From positions 62,001 through 126,000 of the forward strand of contig QOZS01000002.1 in NCBI GenBank assembly GCA_003576705.1: a stretch of 64,000 nucleotides of DNA, written 5' to 3'. Positions 42,711-51,057 of the stretch are shown here, piece after piece. Source of the DNA: Desertibaculum subflavum (GTDB lineage Bacteria > Pseudomonadota > Alphaproteobacteria > Ferrovibrionales > Ferrovibrionaceae). The notes under the pieces were generated by a model. It saw nothing but the letters and a program-made list of their open reading frames with translations. It was not told where the DNA came from and made no database searches. How positions within the stretch are numbered: the stretch's first letter is position 1; the number at the start of each line of letters is the position of its first letter. Made by a program: the position numbers and the translations under genes.

Positions 42711-43637
42711 TCAGATCCAGCCATTTTCGCGGTACCAGGCGACAGTCTCCCGGAACCCCTGGGTCAGATCGATGCCGGGAACCCAGCCGCCGATCTGGGC
42801 CAGCGAGGGGCCCTGGCGGGCCCAGCTGGCATGGTAAATCTCGCGCACCTTGCCCGTCGAGAGAATCTGCGGCCGACCGGTCAGCCTCCCGGCGGCCTGC
42901 GTCAGCAGGGCGGTGGCCCAGAGGGCCGCACGCGGTACCGGCAAGACGATCGGGCGGCGCCCGACCGCTTGGGCGCCGGCCGCCAGCATATCGCCCCAGA
43001 GATGGCCCGCCGCTGCACCGTCGTCGACCTCGAAAATTCGCCCCTCGCCGCCCGGCGCGAGGGCGCGGCGGATGCCGCCCACCAGATCGGCGACATGGAC
43101 CATGCCGACGCGCGCCTCGGAACGGTTGAGCCTGAGCGCAATGCCTCGCGCCAGGACACGGAAGAAGGGCAAGGTCTCGGGATCGCCCGGACCATAGACC
43201 GCCGTCGGCCGCAGCACGATCCAGGCGCCGGGAAAACGCGCCGGCAGCACGATCTCGGCGGCGCGCTTGCTCGCGGCATAGGGCGAGAGCCAGGGCTCGC
43301 GCGCCGCCAGCGTCGATACCAGCACGAAACGACCGACCCCGGCCGAAGCGGCCGCGGCGGCGAGCGCGCCGGTCCCGTCGCGATTGGCCAGCATGAACTC
43401 GGCGGCGCTCCGCGCCTTGATCGCACCGGCAAGATGCACCACCGCATCGGCGCCGCGCACCAGCCGGGCCAAAGCCGCGCTGTCGGCCAGGCTGCCGATT
43501 ACCACTTCCTCGCCCCGCGCATCTTCGGGCAAGCGCCGGGCGAGCGAGCGCACATGCCAGCCTTCGGCCAGCAATGCGGGCACGAGATGCCGGCCGACAA
43601 ATCCGGTGCCGCCGGTGATGGCGACGATGCGCGGCAA
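42711..43637 (-). CDS. cerR: NAD(P)-dependent ceramide reductase CerR-like (extended SDR)
   Basis: A 308-residue extended SDR. ITGGTGFVGRHLVPALL binds NAD(P); VSTLAAREPWLSPYAASK contains the catalytic Ser, Tyr and Lys; LRPTAVYGPGDPE follows. In Caulobacter the equivalent gene beside spt reduces 3-oxo-ceramide to ceramide (CerR). No ATG lies near the N-terminus; the TTG at 43637 gives MPRIVAITGG and is the best start. Its start lies just downstream of the acyl-AMP ligase stop. Confidence 0.85.
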   Translation of the reverse strand: MPRIVAITGGTGFVGRHLVPALLAEGWHVRSLARRLPEDARGEEVVIGSLADSAALARLVRGADAVVHLAGAIKARSAAEFMLANRDGTGALAAAAASAGVGRFVLVSTLAAREPWLSPYAASKRAAEIVLPARFPGAWIVLRPTAVYGPGDPETLPFFRVLARGIALRLNRSEARVGMVHVADLVGGIRRALAPGGEGRIFEVDDGAAAGHLWGDMLAAGAQAVGRRPIVLPVPRAALWATALLTQAAGRLTGRPQILSTGKVREIYHASWARQGPSLAQIGGWVPGIDLTQGFRETVAWYRENGWI

Positions 43638-43642
43638 GGAGA

Positions 43643-45394
43643 TCAGCGCGCCGCGGCGCGACTGGGACCGGCGGCGGGCGCGAAGGCGCCCTGTTCGAAC
43701 ATCCGCTTCGCCTGCGAGCGGCTGAGCTTGCCGGAGGAAGTCTGCGGCAGGGCATGCGGCGCGACCAGCACGACATCGCCCTCGACGCCGGCAACATCCT
43801 TCACCGCATTGGCGACCTTGCGGCGCAGGTCGTCGCGGTCGGCGGCCGCCGAGGCGCGGCACTGCACCAGCAGCACGACCCGCTCGCCGGAAGCGCCCGC
43901 ATCCACCGCGAAGGCGGCGACATCGCCGCTGCGCAGGCCGACGGCGCGCTCGGCACCCCATTCCAGATCCTGCGGCCAGATATTGCGCCCGTTGACGATG
44001 ATCAGGTCCTTGGCGCGGCCGGTGATGACAATCTGGTCGCCCAGCCAATAGCCGAGATCGCCGGTATCGAGCCAGCCTTCGCCGTCCAGCACCGCCGCGG
44101 TCTCCGCCGGCCGGTCGAGATAGCCCTGCATCAGGTTGGCGCCGCGCGTCAGCACGCGGCCGACCCGCCGCTCGCCCACCGCCGCGCCGGTCGCATCGAT
44201 CAGCTTGACGTCATGTGCCGGCAGCGGCCGGCCGCAGGCGACGAAGCTGCGCGCGCGGCGGTTCGGCCCCTTCGGCGCGGCGGCAATGCCTTCATCCTCC
44301 AGACGATCGAGATCGACGGTGTCGGTCAGCATGCCGCGGTCGAGCGGTGCGAAGCTCACCGCGAGCGTCGTCTCGGCCAGGCCGTAGCTCGGCACCAGCG
44401 CCGTCGCCCTGAAGCCGATGCGGGCAAAGGTCTCGGCGAAGCGGTTCAGCACCTGCGGCCGGATCATGTCCGCGCCGATCCCGGCGGCGCGCCAGGACGA
44501 CAGGTCGATATCGTCGATCGGCGCCGTCTCCGCCCGGCGGGCACAAAGCTCGTAGCCGAAGGTCGGGCTGTAGCTGAGCGTGCCGCGATTGCGCCCGATC
44601 AGGCGGAGCCAGAGCAATGGCCGCCGCGCGAAATCGCGCGTTGCCATCAAGTCGACCGAGATCTGGCAGGCCAACGCCGCGAGGAAGAATCCGACCAGCC
44701 CCATATCGTGATAGAGCGGCAGCCAGGACACAGCGCGATCCTGCTCGCGCACCTGCAGGCCATGCGCGGTGATCCCGATCACGTTCGCCATCAAGGCGCG
44801 CTGGGTCACCACGATGCCCATCGGAAAGCGCGTGCTGCCGGACGAGAACTGGATGTAGGCGACATCCGCCGGCTGGGCGGCGTGCTCGACCGGCACGGAG
44901 GGCCGGTTCGCCAACGTCGCGACGTTGCCAAGGAACAGGAGCTCGAGCCCGTCGGCCGCCGCTTCGACATAGCCGAGCAGGTCGGCATGGGCGATGGCGG
45001 CCTTGGGCCGGCAGGCCTGCATCAGACCGCGCAGCTGATCGATATAGGCCTGCTTGCCGCCGAAGCCCTGCGGCAGCGGCAGCGGCGCCGGCGCCAGGCC
45101 GGCATACTGACAGGCGAAGAAGGCGCGGGCGAAATCGGCCTCCGTCTCCGCCACCAGCGCGACATGGTCGCCGGGCTTCAATCCGAGACCGGCCAGACGG
45201 CCGGCCAGGTCCAGCGCCTCGTCGCGCAGCCGCGCATAGGTCAGCACCTCGGCAAGGTCGCCCCGGGCCGAGTGGAAGTTGAGCCCGGTTTCCCCACGCG
45301 CCGCGTAGTCGAGCGCGGCAACGATCGTCGGAAAGTCGCCAAGGCGCCGCGGCAGCGAGGTATTGTCTGTCGGAGTCGGATTCAACATCAACAT
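43643..45394 (-). CDS. Fatty acyl-AMP ligase / acyl-ACP synthetase of the sphingolipid cluster
   Basis: A 583-residue ANL-superfamily enzyme of the fatty acyl-AMP ligase type. YIQFSSGSTRFPMGIVVTQR is the A3 motif in FAAL form, SWLPLYHDMGLVGFFL and SYGLAETTLAVSF are typical, and the late DTGDLGYWLGDQIVITGR and TSSGKLSRSQAKRMF carry the hinge and catalytic lysine. FAALs adenylate fatty acids and pass them to an ACP rather than CoA; the dedicated ACP is nearby. It would supply acyl-ACP to Spt or bCerS. Two ATGs (45394, 45388) are possible starts. Confidence 0.88.
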   Translation of the reverse strand: MLMLNPTPTDNTSLPRRLGDFPTIVAALDYAARGETGLNFHSARGDLAEVLTYARLRDEALDLAGRLAGLGLKPGDHVALVAETEADFARAFFACQYAGLAPAPLPLPQGFGGKQAYIDQLRGLMQACRPKAAIAHADLLGYVEAAADGLELLFLGNVATLANRPSVPVEHAAQPADVAYIQFSSGSTRFPMGIVVTQRALMANVIGITAHGLQVREQDRAVSWLPLYHDMGLVGFFLAALACQISVDLMATRDFARRPLLWLRLIGRNRGTLSYSPTFGYELCARRAETAPIDDIDLSSWRAAGIGADMIRPQVLNRFAETFARIGFRATALVPSYGLAETTLAVSFAPLDRGMLTDTVDLDRLEDEGIAAAPKGPNRRARSFVACGRPLPAHDVKLIDATGAAVGERRVGRVLTRGANLMQGYLDRPAETAAVLDGEGWLDTGDLGYWLGDQIVITGRAKDLIIVNGRNIWPQDLEWGAERAVGLRSGDVAAFAVDAGASGERVVLLVQCRASAAADRDDLRRKVANAVKDVAGVEGDVVLVAPHALPQTSSGKLSRSQAKRMFEQGAFAPAAGPSRAAAR

Positions 45395-45538
45395 AGAGTA
45401 GGCGACCCGGAGCAGGCGCCAAAGCGGGGCTCTGTAACAGATGGACCCGGATACAGCAAGAAAGCGGCGGCGCAAGGCAGAGATGTGGCGCCATCGCGGC
45501 GAGGGGCGGTGCCCGGCGCGCCGGACGCAGATCGTCGC

Positions 45539-46639
45539 GTGAGCCCCCTCTCCGAAGCCACAGATGCGCCGCGCGTCTGGGCGCTGCTCGGCGACAAGGC
45601 GGGCGACAACGCCCAGGTCCTGGCGCTGGCCCGCGCGCTCGGCTGGCCGTTCGAGGTCAAGCGCCTCGCCTATCGGGACTTGCGGAAACTGCCGAACCTG
45701 CTGTTCGGCGCCTCGCTGGCGACGCTCGACCGCCGGCGGTCCGCCCCCCTGGCGCCCCCCTGGCCGGACCTCGTGATCGCGGTCGGCCGGCGCAGCGTGC
45801 CGGTCGCCCGCTGGATCCGCCGCCGGGCCGGCGGTCACGCCCGGCTGGTGCAGATCGGCCGGCCGCGTGCCCCGGCAGCCTGGTTCGACCTGGTGGTGAC
45901 GACGCCGCAATACGCGATCGCGCCGGGGCCGAACGTGATCGAGCTGCCGCTGCCGATCGCGACACCGGCCGCCGCGGATACGATCGGCGATTTCGAAGCG
46001 CTGCCGCGCCCGCGCATCGTTGCTCTCGTGGGCGGCCCGTCGGTCGCGTTTCCCCTCGATGCCGCCGCCGCGCGCCGGCTACGCGAGCATCTCGAGGCGA
46101 TGGCGAAAACCTGGCAGGGCTCGCTGCTGGTGACCACCTCCCGGCGCACGCCGGAACCGGTGGCGGCCACGCTGCTCGCCTCCTATGCCGAGCCGAGCCG
46201 CACGCTCGGCTTCGGCGCGACGCCCGGGCCGAGTCCCTATCCCCGCCTGCTCGCCGCCGGCGACGTGTTCGTCGTCACCGCCGACAGCGCTTCGATGCTC
46301 GCCGATGCGGTGACCACGGGGCGGCCCGTCTTCGCGTTCGGCGAGCCTCGTTCCGTGCAACCGCTTCCCTTGTCCTGGCGCCTGCATCGGCGTTTCGGCA
46401 CCGACAGGCCGGGCGCCGGCGGCCCGCTTCGACGGCTTTACCGATGGCTCCTGAATATCGGCCTGATCTACGGTCCGAGACGGCTCGACCTCCTGCTCGC
46501 GCGGCTTTACAGAGAAGGCCTCGTGCAGGAGCTGCCGGACCGTCCCATGCCCACGCCGCCCACCGCTGCGCCCCGCGGCACCGTCGCCGGGCTCGACCTG
46601 GTCGTCGAGCGCGTGCGCCGTTTGATGCAGGAGCGCTAG
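45539..46639 (+). CDS. ELM1-family GT-B-like protein (possible lipid glycosyltransferase)
   Basis: About 366 residues of the ELM1 ('mitochondrial fission ELM1') family: ALLGDKAGDNAQVLALARAL at the N-terminus, LVIAVGRRSVPVARWI, LVQIGRPRAP, and a C-terminal VALVGGPSVAFPLD and FVVTADSASMLADAVTTGRP. The fold is GT-B-like and related to LpxB-type glycosyltransferases. Sitting beside the ceramide genes it may glycosylate a sphingolipid. The start is uncertain: GTG 45539 is chosen; GTGs at 45485 and 45509 are in frame. Confidence 0.75.
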   Translation: MSPLSEATDAPRVWALLGDKAGDNAQVLALARALGWPFEVKRLAYRDLRKLPNLLFGASLATLDRRRSAPLAPPWPDLVIAVGRRSVPVARWIRRRAGGHARLVQIGRPRAPAAWFDLVVTTPQYAIAPGPNVIELPLPIATPAAADTIGDFEALPRPRIVALVGGPSVAFPLDAAAARRLREHLEAMAKTWQGSLLVTTSRRTPEPVAATLLASYAEPSRTLGFGATPGPSPYPRLLAAGDVFVVTADSASMLADAVTTGRPVFAFGEPRSVQPLPLSWRLHRRFGTDRPGAGGPLRRLYRWLLNIGLIYGPRRLDLLLARLYREGLVQELPDRPMPTPPTAAPRGTVAGLDLVVERVRRLMQER

Positions 46640-46642
46640 GGG

Positions 46643-47368
46643 ATGGCAATGCGCGGCCTTTCGGTGCTGGCCGTGGTGCCGGCGCGCGGCGGCAGCAAAG
46701 GCGTGCCGCGCAAGAATCTGCAAGCCGTCGGCGGGCAGAGCCTGATCGCCCGCGCCGCCGCCGTGGTGCGGGCGCTGCCCTGGCTCGACGCGGCGCTGAT
46801 TTCGACCGACGACCCCGACATAGCCGAGGAAGGCCGCCGGCACGGGCTGCAGGCGCCGTTCCTCCGTCCGGCCGAGCTTTCGGGCGACACGGCCGGCGCG
46901 GCCGAGACCTGGCGCCATGCCTGGCTGGAGGCGGAGCGGCAGCACGGCCGGCGCTTCGACCTCTCTGTCTGGCTGCAGCCGACCAGCCCGATGCGCGAGC
47001 CGGACGAAGTGACGCGGACGGTGACGGCGATGCTCGACGGCAACCATGCGGCGGCGGCCACGGTCAGCCGCGTGCCGGGCCATCACACGCCGGAAAAGAC
47101 CTTCACGATCGATCCGAACGGTGTGATGCGGTTCTACCTGCCGGAAGGCGCGCGCCATACCAGCCGGCAGAGCATCCCGCCCTACTACACGCGGAACGGG
47201 CATTGCTATGCCACCCGTCGCGCCACGCTGGTCGACCGCCTGCACATCGTGGAGGAGGATTGCTGCGCCGTTGTGATCGACCGCTTCATTGTCAACATCG
47301 ACGACCCGATCGAGATCGAACTCGCCGAATGGGCCATGGCGCGCGAAGCCCGGTTGCGAGGGACATGA
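46643..47368 (+). CDS. Acylneuraminate/CMP-sugar cytidylyltransferase family protein
   Basis: A 241-residue nucleotidyltransferase with VVPARGGSKGVPRKNL, the hallmark CTP-binding loop of CMP-sialic acid/CMP-Kdo synthetases, and LQPTSPMREPDEV and VNIDDPIEIELAEW later. It would activate a 2-keto sugar acid or related acid as a CMP derivative. No sialic acid synthesis genes are adjacent. It follows the ELM1-like gene by three bases, so the pair may supply and transfer a CMP-activated sugar. Confidence 0.85.
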   Translation: MAMRGLSVLAVVPARGGSKGVPRKNLQAVGGQSLIARAAAVVRALPWLDAALISTDDPDIAEEGRRHGLQAPFLRPAELSGDTAGAAETWRHAWLEAERQHGRRFDLSVWLQPTSPMREPDEVTRTVTAMLDGNHAAAATVSRVPGHHTPEKTFTIDPNGVMRFYLPEGARHTSRQSIPPYYTRNGHCYATRRATLVDRLHIVEEDCCAVVIDRFIVNIDDPIEIELAEWAMAREARLRGT

Positions 47369-47402
47369 AGCCCACCCTATCCTGGCCGCGCGCCCAACGG
47401 AC

Positions 47403-47858
47403 ATGACCAACATGAGCGACGCGCCCAACGCCACCATCGCCGCTTTCGGCTATCCCCGCACGCTGGTCGCGGAATATCCCCATTGGATGGTTCTGCTGCG
47501 CCCGCGCCAGGTGACACTCGGCTCGCTGGTGCTCGCCTGCCGCGGGGCCGCGACCAGCTTCGGCGCGATCGGCCCCGATGCCGCGGCCGGGCTCGGCCAG
47601 GCCATCACCGATATCGAGGCGACGCTGAAATCGCTGTTCGCCTACGACAAGATGAACTACCTGATGCTGATGATGGTCGACCCCCACGTGCATTTTCACG
47701 TGATCCCCCGCTATGCCGGCCCGCGGCAATTCGCCGGACAGGCACTCACGGACGCAAACTGGCCGAAGCCGCCGGACGTGACCCAGGCGCTCGCCTTGTC
47801 CGATGCGGCTTTCGCCGACCTGCTGGCGCTGGTGAGGTCGGGCTGGCGTCGCGCTTGA
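47403..47858 (+). CDS. HIT family protein
   Basis: A 151-residue histidine-triad protein; the triad is HVHFHVIPR, preceded by LMLMMVDP. HIT proteins hydrolyse nucleoside phosphoramidates, dinucleoside polyphosphates or nucleotidylated compounds. Being between a CMP-sugar synthetase-like gene and lptF, it could clean up nucleotide by-products. Two nearby ATGs (47403 and 47412) are plausible starts. Confidence 0.85.
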   Translation: MTNMSDAPNATIAAFGYPRTLVAEYPHWMVLLRPRQVTLGSLVLACRGAATSFGAIGPDAAAGLGQAITDIEATLKSLFAYDKMNYLMLMMVDPHVHFHVIPRYAGPRQFAGQALTDANWPKPPDVTQALALSDAAFADLLALVRSGWRRA

Positions 47859-47886
47859 GACGCCGGCGCCGCGGAAGGCAAGCGAT

Positions 47887-49086
47887 ATGAACAAGCCGTT
47901 CGGCGCGCTGGATCGCTATCTGCTGGTCGAGACCATCCGCCCGCTCACGGTCGGGCTCGGCATCGTGCTGTCGGCGCTGCTGCTCGAGCGCATGCTCCGC
48001 CTGTTCGACCTGCTGGTGAACAAGGGCGGCCCGTTCGTGCTGGTGCTGAAGATGGTGGCGAACCTGGTGCCGCACTACATGGGGATGGCGCTGCCCGCGG
48101 CGTTCTTCCTGTCGGTGCTGGTGGTGATCTCGCGGCTCTCGGCCGAGAGCGAGCTCGACGCCATGCTCGGCTGCGGCATCTCGCTGAAGCGCCTGATCGC
48201 GCCGCTGATCGGCCTCGCCATCGTGCTGACCGTGGCGACCGCCTTCCTGTTTTCGTATCTGCAGCCGCACAGCCGCTATGCCTATCGCTCCATCGTCTAT
48301 CTGGTGACCAACGCGGCCTGGGAGGCGATCCTGGAAGAGGGCGTGTTCGTCACCGCCCAGGGCCGCAACACCATCATGGTCGACCAGATCGAGAATGGCG
48401 GCCGCACCCTGCACGGCGTCTTCGTGCACCAGTTCCACAAGGACGGCAGCGCCGCCGCCATCACCGCGAAGCGCGGCTCGATGGTGCGCTCCGACGACGG
48501 CACCAACTTCCTGCTGCGGCTGGTCGACGGGCAGCAGATCGTGACCCGGCCGGAGGACCGCCAGCCCTCGGCCTCGACCTTCGACACCGTCGAGTTCCGC
48601 ATCGACCTGACCAACAACGTGCCGCCGTTCCGCGCCCGCGGCGAGAACGAGCGCGAGATGACGCTGCTCGAACTCTGGGAGCGCCGCAACGACGAGGATC
48701 CCGGCATGCAGCGCCGGGTCCGCTCGGAGCTGAACGGCCGCCTGGCCCGCATCCTGTCCATTCCGGTGCTGCCCTTCGTCGCCCTGCCGCTCGGCATCTC
48801 GGCCAAGCGGGCAAGGCGGGCCTCCGGGCTGGCGATCGCCGGCGGCCTGCTTTTCCTGTATCACCACGCGCTGCAATTCGGCGAGAGCATGGCCGATCTC
48901 GGCCGCATCCCGCCGGCAGTCGCCATCTGGTCACCGTTCATCATCTTTGCGGCCAGCGGCGCCTGGCTGTTCAGCTGGGCCAATTCGCGGCCGGGCTCGA
49001 ACCCGCTGGCCAGCCTTGCCGAGTGGCTGGCGCGATGGCTCGGCCGCTACGGCCGGCCGGTTTCCGACAAGACGGCCGCCTCGTGA
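47887..49086 (+). CDS. lptF: LptF-like lipid export permease
   Basis: A 399-residue protein of the LptF/LptG (YjgP/YjgQ) family: three N-terminal membrane helices, a periplasmic jellyroll-type domain (about 125-275), and three C-terminal helices. MLGCGISLKRLIAPL and LARILSIPVLPFVALPLGIS are typical LptF segments. With LptB and LptG it forms the inner-membrane transporter that pulls lipid out for the periplasmic bridge. It is coupled to lptG by a GTGA overlap. Its setting is unusual: no lptD, surA or pepA, but sphingolipid genes on both sides. Confidence 0.9.
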   Translation: MNKPFGALDRYLLVETIRPLTVGLGIVLSALLLERMLRLFDLLVNKGGPFVLVLKMVANLVPHYMGMALPAAFFLSVLVVISRLSAESELDAMLGCGISLKRLIAPLIGLAIVLTVATAFLFSYLQPHSRYAYRSIVYLVTNAAWEAILEEGVFVTAQGRNTIMVDQIENGGRTLHGVFVHQFHKDGSAAAITAKRGSMVRSDDGTNFLLRLVDGQQIVTRPEDRQPSASTFDTVEFRIDLTNNVPPFRARGENEREMTLLELWERRNDEDPGMQRRVRSELNGRLARILSIPVLPFVALPLGISAKRARRASGLAIAGGLLFLYHHALQFGESMADLGRIPPAVAIWSPFIIFAASGAWLFSWANSRPGSNPLASLAEWLARWLGRYGRPVSDKTAAS

Positions 49087-50153
49087 GCCGGTCGCTCGCT
49101 CTCTACGTCTCGCGGCTCTTCCTTGCCCGCTTCGCGATGTGCCTGCTGGCGCTGGCCGGCCTGCTGCAGCTGCTCGACCTGCTCGACAGCGCCAAGGACA
49201 TCCTGGCGCGGGAGAACAGCGGGCTCTCGACCATCTTCTACTATGCCCGGCTGCGCTTCCCGTCGCTGATCGTGCAGATGGGCACGGTCGCCACCCTGCT
49301 GGCGGCACTGATCACGCTGGTGACCCTGGTGCAGCGCAACGAGATCATCGCCATGAAGGCGATCGGGATCTCGTATTTCACACTGCTGCTCACCTTCACC
49401 CCGGCCGCCGCGGTGGTCGCCGCCTTCCATTTCGCCGTTGGCGAGTGGGTGGCGCCGCATACCGATCGCGAGCTGCAGCTCTGGTGGGAGGCGACCGCGC
49501 CGCGCGGCGAGGACAGTCCGGTCAACCGCTCGATTTCCTGGGTGCGCCGGGCGGATGTCATCGTCGCGGTCACTTCCATCCGGCTGCCCGGAACGCATCT
49601 GGAAGGATTGCGGATCTTCGACCTCGACGATGCCGGCGAGCTGACGATGGTCACGCTGGCCGAACGGGCCGATTATGTCGACGGCCGCTGGCGGCTCGAA
49701 GAAGTGCAGGAGATCGACCGGCGCGCCGACAGCCGCCAGCTCGCCAGCGCCGTCTGGCAAACCGACCTGAAGCCGGTCGATTTCGCCGAGCTCGCCCTGC
49801 CGCCGCGGCAATACTCCATCGCCTCGCTGGTCAGCCTGAGCGAACGCAGCAAGGTGGGCGCCCGCAACGTGCGGTTCTACGACGCCATGCTGCAGAAGAA
49901 GTTCGCGACGCCGGTGGCGACCTTCCTGATGGTACTGATCGCCGCGCCGGTGGCGCAGACCAGCCGCCGGCGCGGCGGCACCGGCTATGCCTTCGGCCTG
50001 GGCGTCATCATCGGCTTCGCCTTCTTCGTCACCGACGGCCTGGTTCTGGTCGCCGGGGAGAGCGGCATGTTCCCGACCGCCTTCGCCGCCTGGGCGCCGA
50101 CCATCCTGTTCACCAGCGTCGCCGGCACCATCCTGGTGCACACCGAACGGTAG
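49083..50153 (+). CDS. lptG: LptG-like lipid export permease
   Basis: A 356-residue LptF/LptG family protein starting at a GTG that overlaps the lptF stop. It has helices near residues 10-30, 50-75 and 95-115, a periplasmic domain with the RLPGTHLEGLRIFDLDDAG strand, and three C-terminal helices with KKFATPVATFLMVLIAAPVA. It would pair with the LptF-like protein and an LptB ATPase. The canonical partner LptD is not downstream, so a specialised role, perhaps sphingolipid export, is inferred. Confidence 0.9.
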   Translation: MSRSLALYVSRLFLARFAMCLLALAGLLQLLDLLDSAKDILARENSGLSTIFYYARLRFPSLIVQMGTVATLLAALITLVTLVQRNEIIAMKAIGISYFTLLLTFTPAAAVVAAFHFAVGEWVAPHTDRELQLWWEATAPRGEDSPVNRSISWVRRADVIVAVTSIRLPGTHLEGLRIFDLDDAGELTMVTLAERADYVDGRWRLEEVQEIDRRADSRQLASAVWQTDLKPVDFAELALPPRQYSIASLVSLSERSKVGARNVRFYDAMLQKKFATPVATFLMVLIAAPVAQTSRRRGGTGYAFGLGVIIGFAFFVTDGLVLVAGESGMFPTAFAAWAPTILFTSVAGTILVHTER

Positions 50154-50256
50154 CTTCCATATCCAGAAAACCGCGGAAATCCGCCAGGGAAACACCCGCT
50201 AACATTTTGTGACTTTGCGTTAAGGCTGCGAGCCGCATCTATGCGGTTGAAGGCCG

Positions 50257-51051
50257 GTGAAAGGAACGGGCCCGCGCGCCATGTTCAACAGCAAATCCTG
50301 GAAGGGCCATGCCTACGACCTGGGACGCATGACGTTCCGGGAGCTGGTGGTCGCCTATGTGACCTATCCGGCGATCCAGGTCTATGCCCTGCTCGCGGCG
50401 GTCAGCCTCGGCCTGGCGATCTACTGGCTCGACGGGCTGGCCGCGCCGCTGCTGGCTGCTGCGGCCACGGTCACGATCTACCCCGCGGTCTGGTACGCAC
50501 TGCACCGCTGGGTGCTGCACGGCCGCTGGCTCTATCGCATGCGATGGTCGGCGGCGCTGTGGAAGCGCATCCACTTCGACCATCATCAGGATCCGAACAA
50601 GCTTGAAGTCCTGTTCGGTTCGCTGACCAACACGCTGCCGACCCTGGTGCTGGTCACGCCGGCGATCGGCTGGCTGATCGGCGGGCCGCCGGCCGCGGCC
50701 GCCGCCTTCGCCGCCGGCCTGCTGACCACCTGCTTCTACGAATTCTGCCACTGCATCCAGCACCTGAACTACAAGCCGCGCTATGCCTTTCTGGCGCGGA
50801 TGAAGGAACGGCACCTGCAGCACCATTTCCACAACGAGAACGGCAATTACGGCATCACCAATTTCGCCGTCGACCGGCTGCTCGGCACTTACTACGGCGC
50901 GGCGAAGGACCTGCCGCGCAGCGCCACCGTGTTCAACCTCGGCTATGACTTGGAAGAGGCCAAGCGCTATCCCTGGGTGGCGCAGCTCTCTGGCGAGCTG
51001 CCGCGCGACCGACCCCGCCGGCCGGCCCAGGGCTTGAGACAAGCGACCTAG
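50257..51051 (+). CDS. Fatty acid hydroxylase/sterol desaturase-family membrane enzyme
   Basis: A 264-residue membrane di-iron enzyme with several hydrophobic helices and the three histidine-box groups: HRWVLH, FDHHQD, and FCHCIQH with ERHLQHHFH. The family hydroxylates or desaturates lipids at the membrane surface. Placed between lptG and the bCerS-like gene, it probably hydroxylates a sphingoid base, the N-acyl chain, or the finished ceramide. Start: GTG 50257 or ATG 50281; neither has a decisive site. Confidence 0.87.
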   Translation: MKGTGPRAMFNSKSWKGHAYDLGRMTFRELVVAYVTYPAIQVYALLAAVSLGLAIYWLDGLAAPLLAAAATVTIYPAVWYALHRWVLHGRWLYRMRWSAALWKRIHFDHHQDPNKLEVLFGSLTNTLPTLVLVTPAIGWLIGGPPAAAAAFAAGLLTTCFYEFCHCIQHLNYKPRYAFLARMKERHLQHHFHNENGNYGITNFAVDRLLGTYYGAAKDLPRSATVFNLGYDLEEAKRYPWVAQLSGELPRDRPRRPAQGLRQAT

Positions 51052-51057
51052 GGCGTT

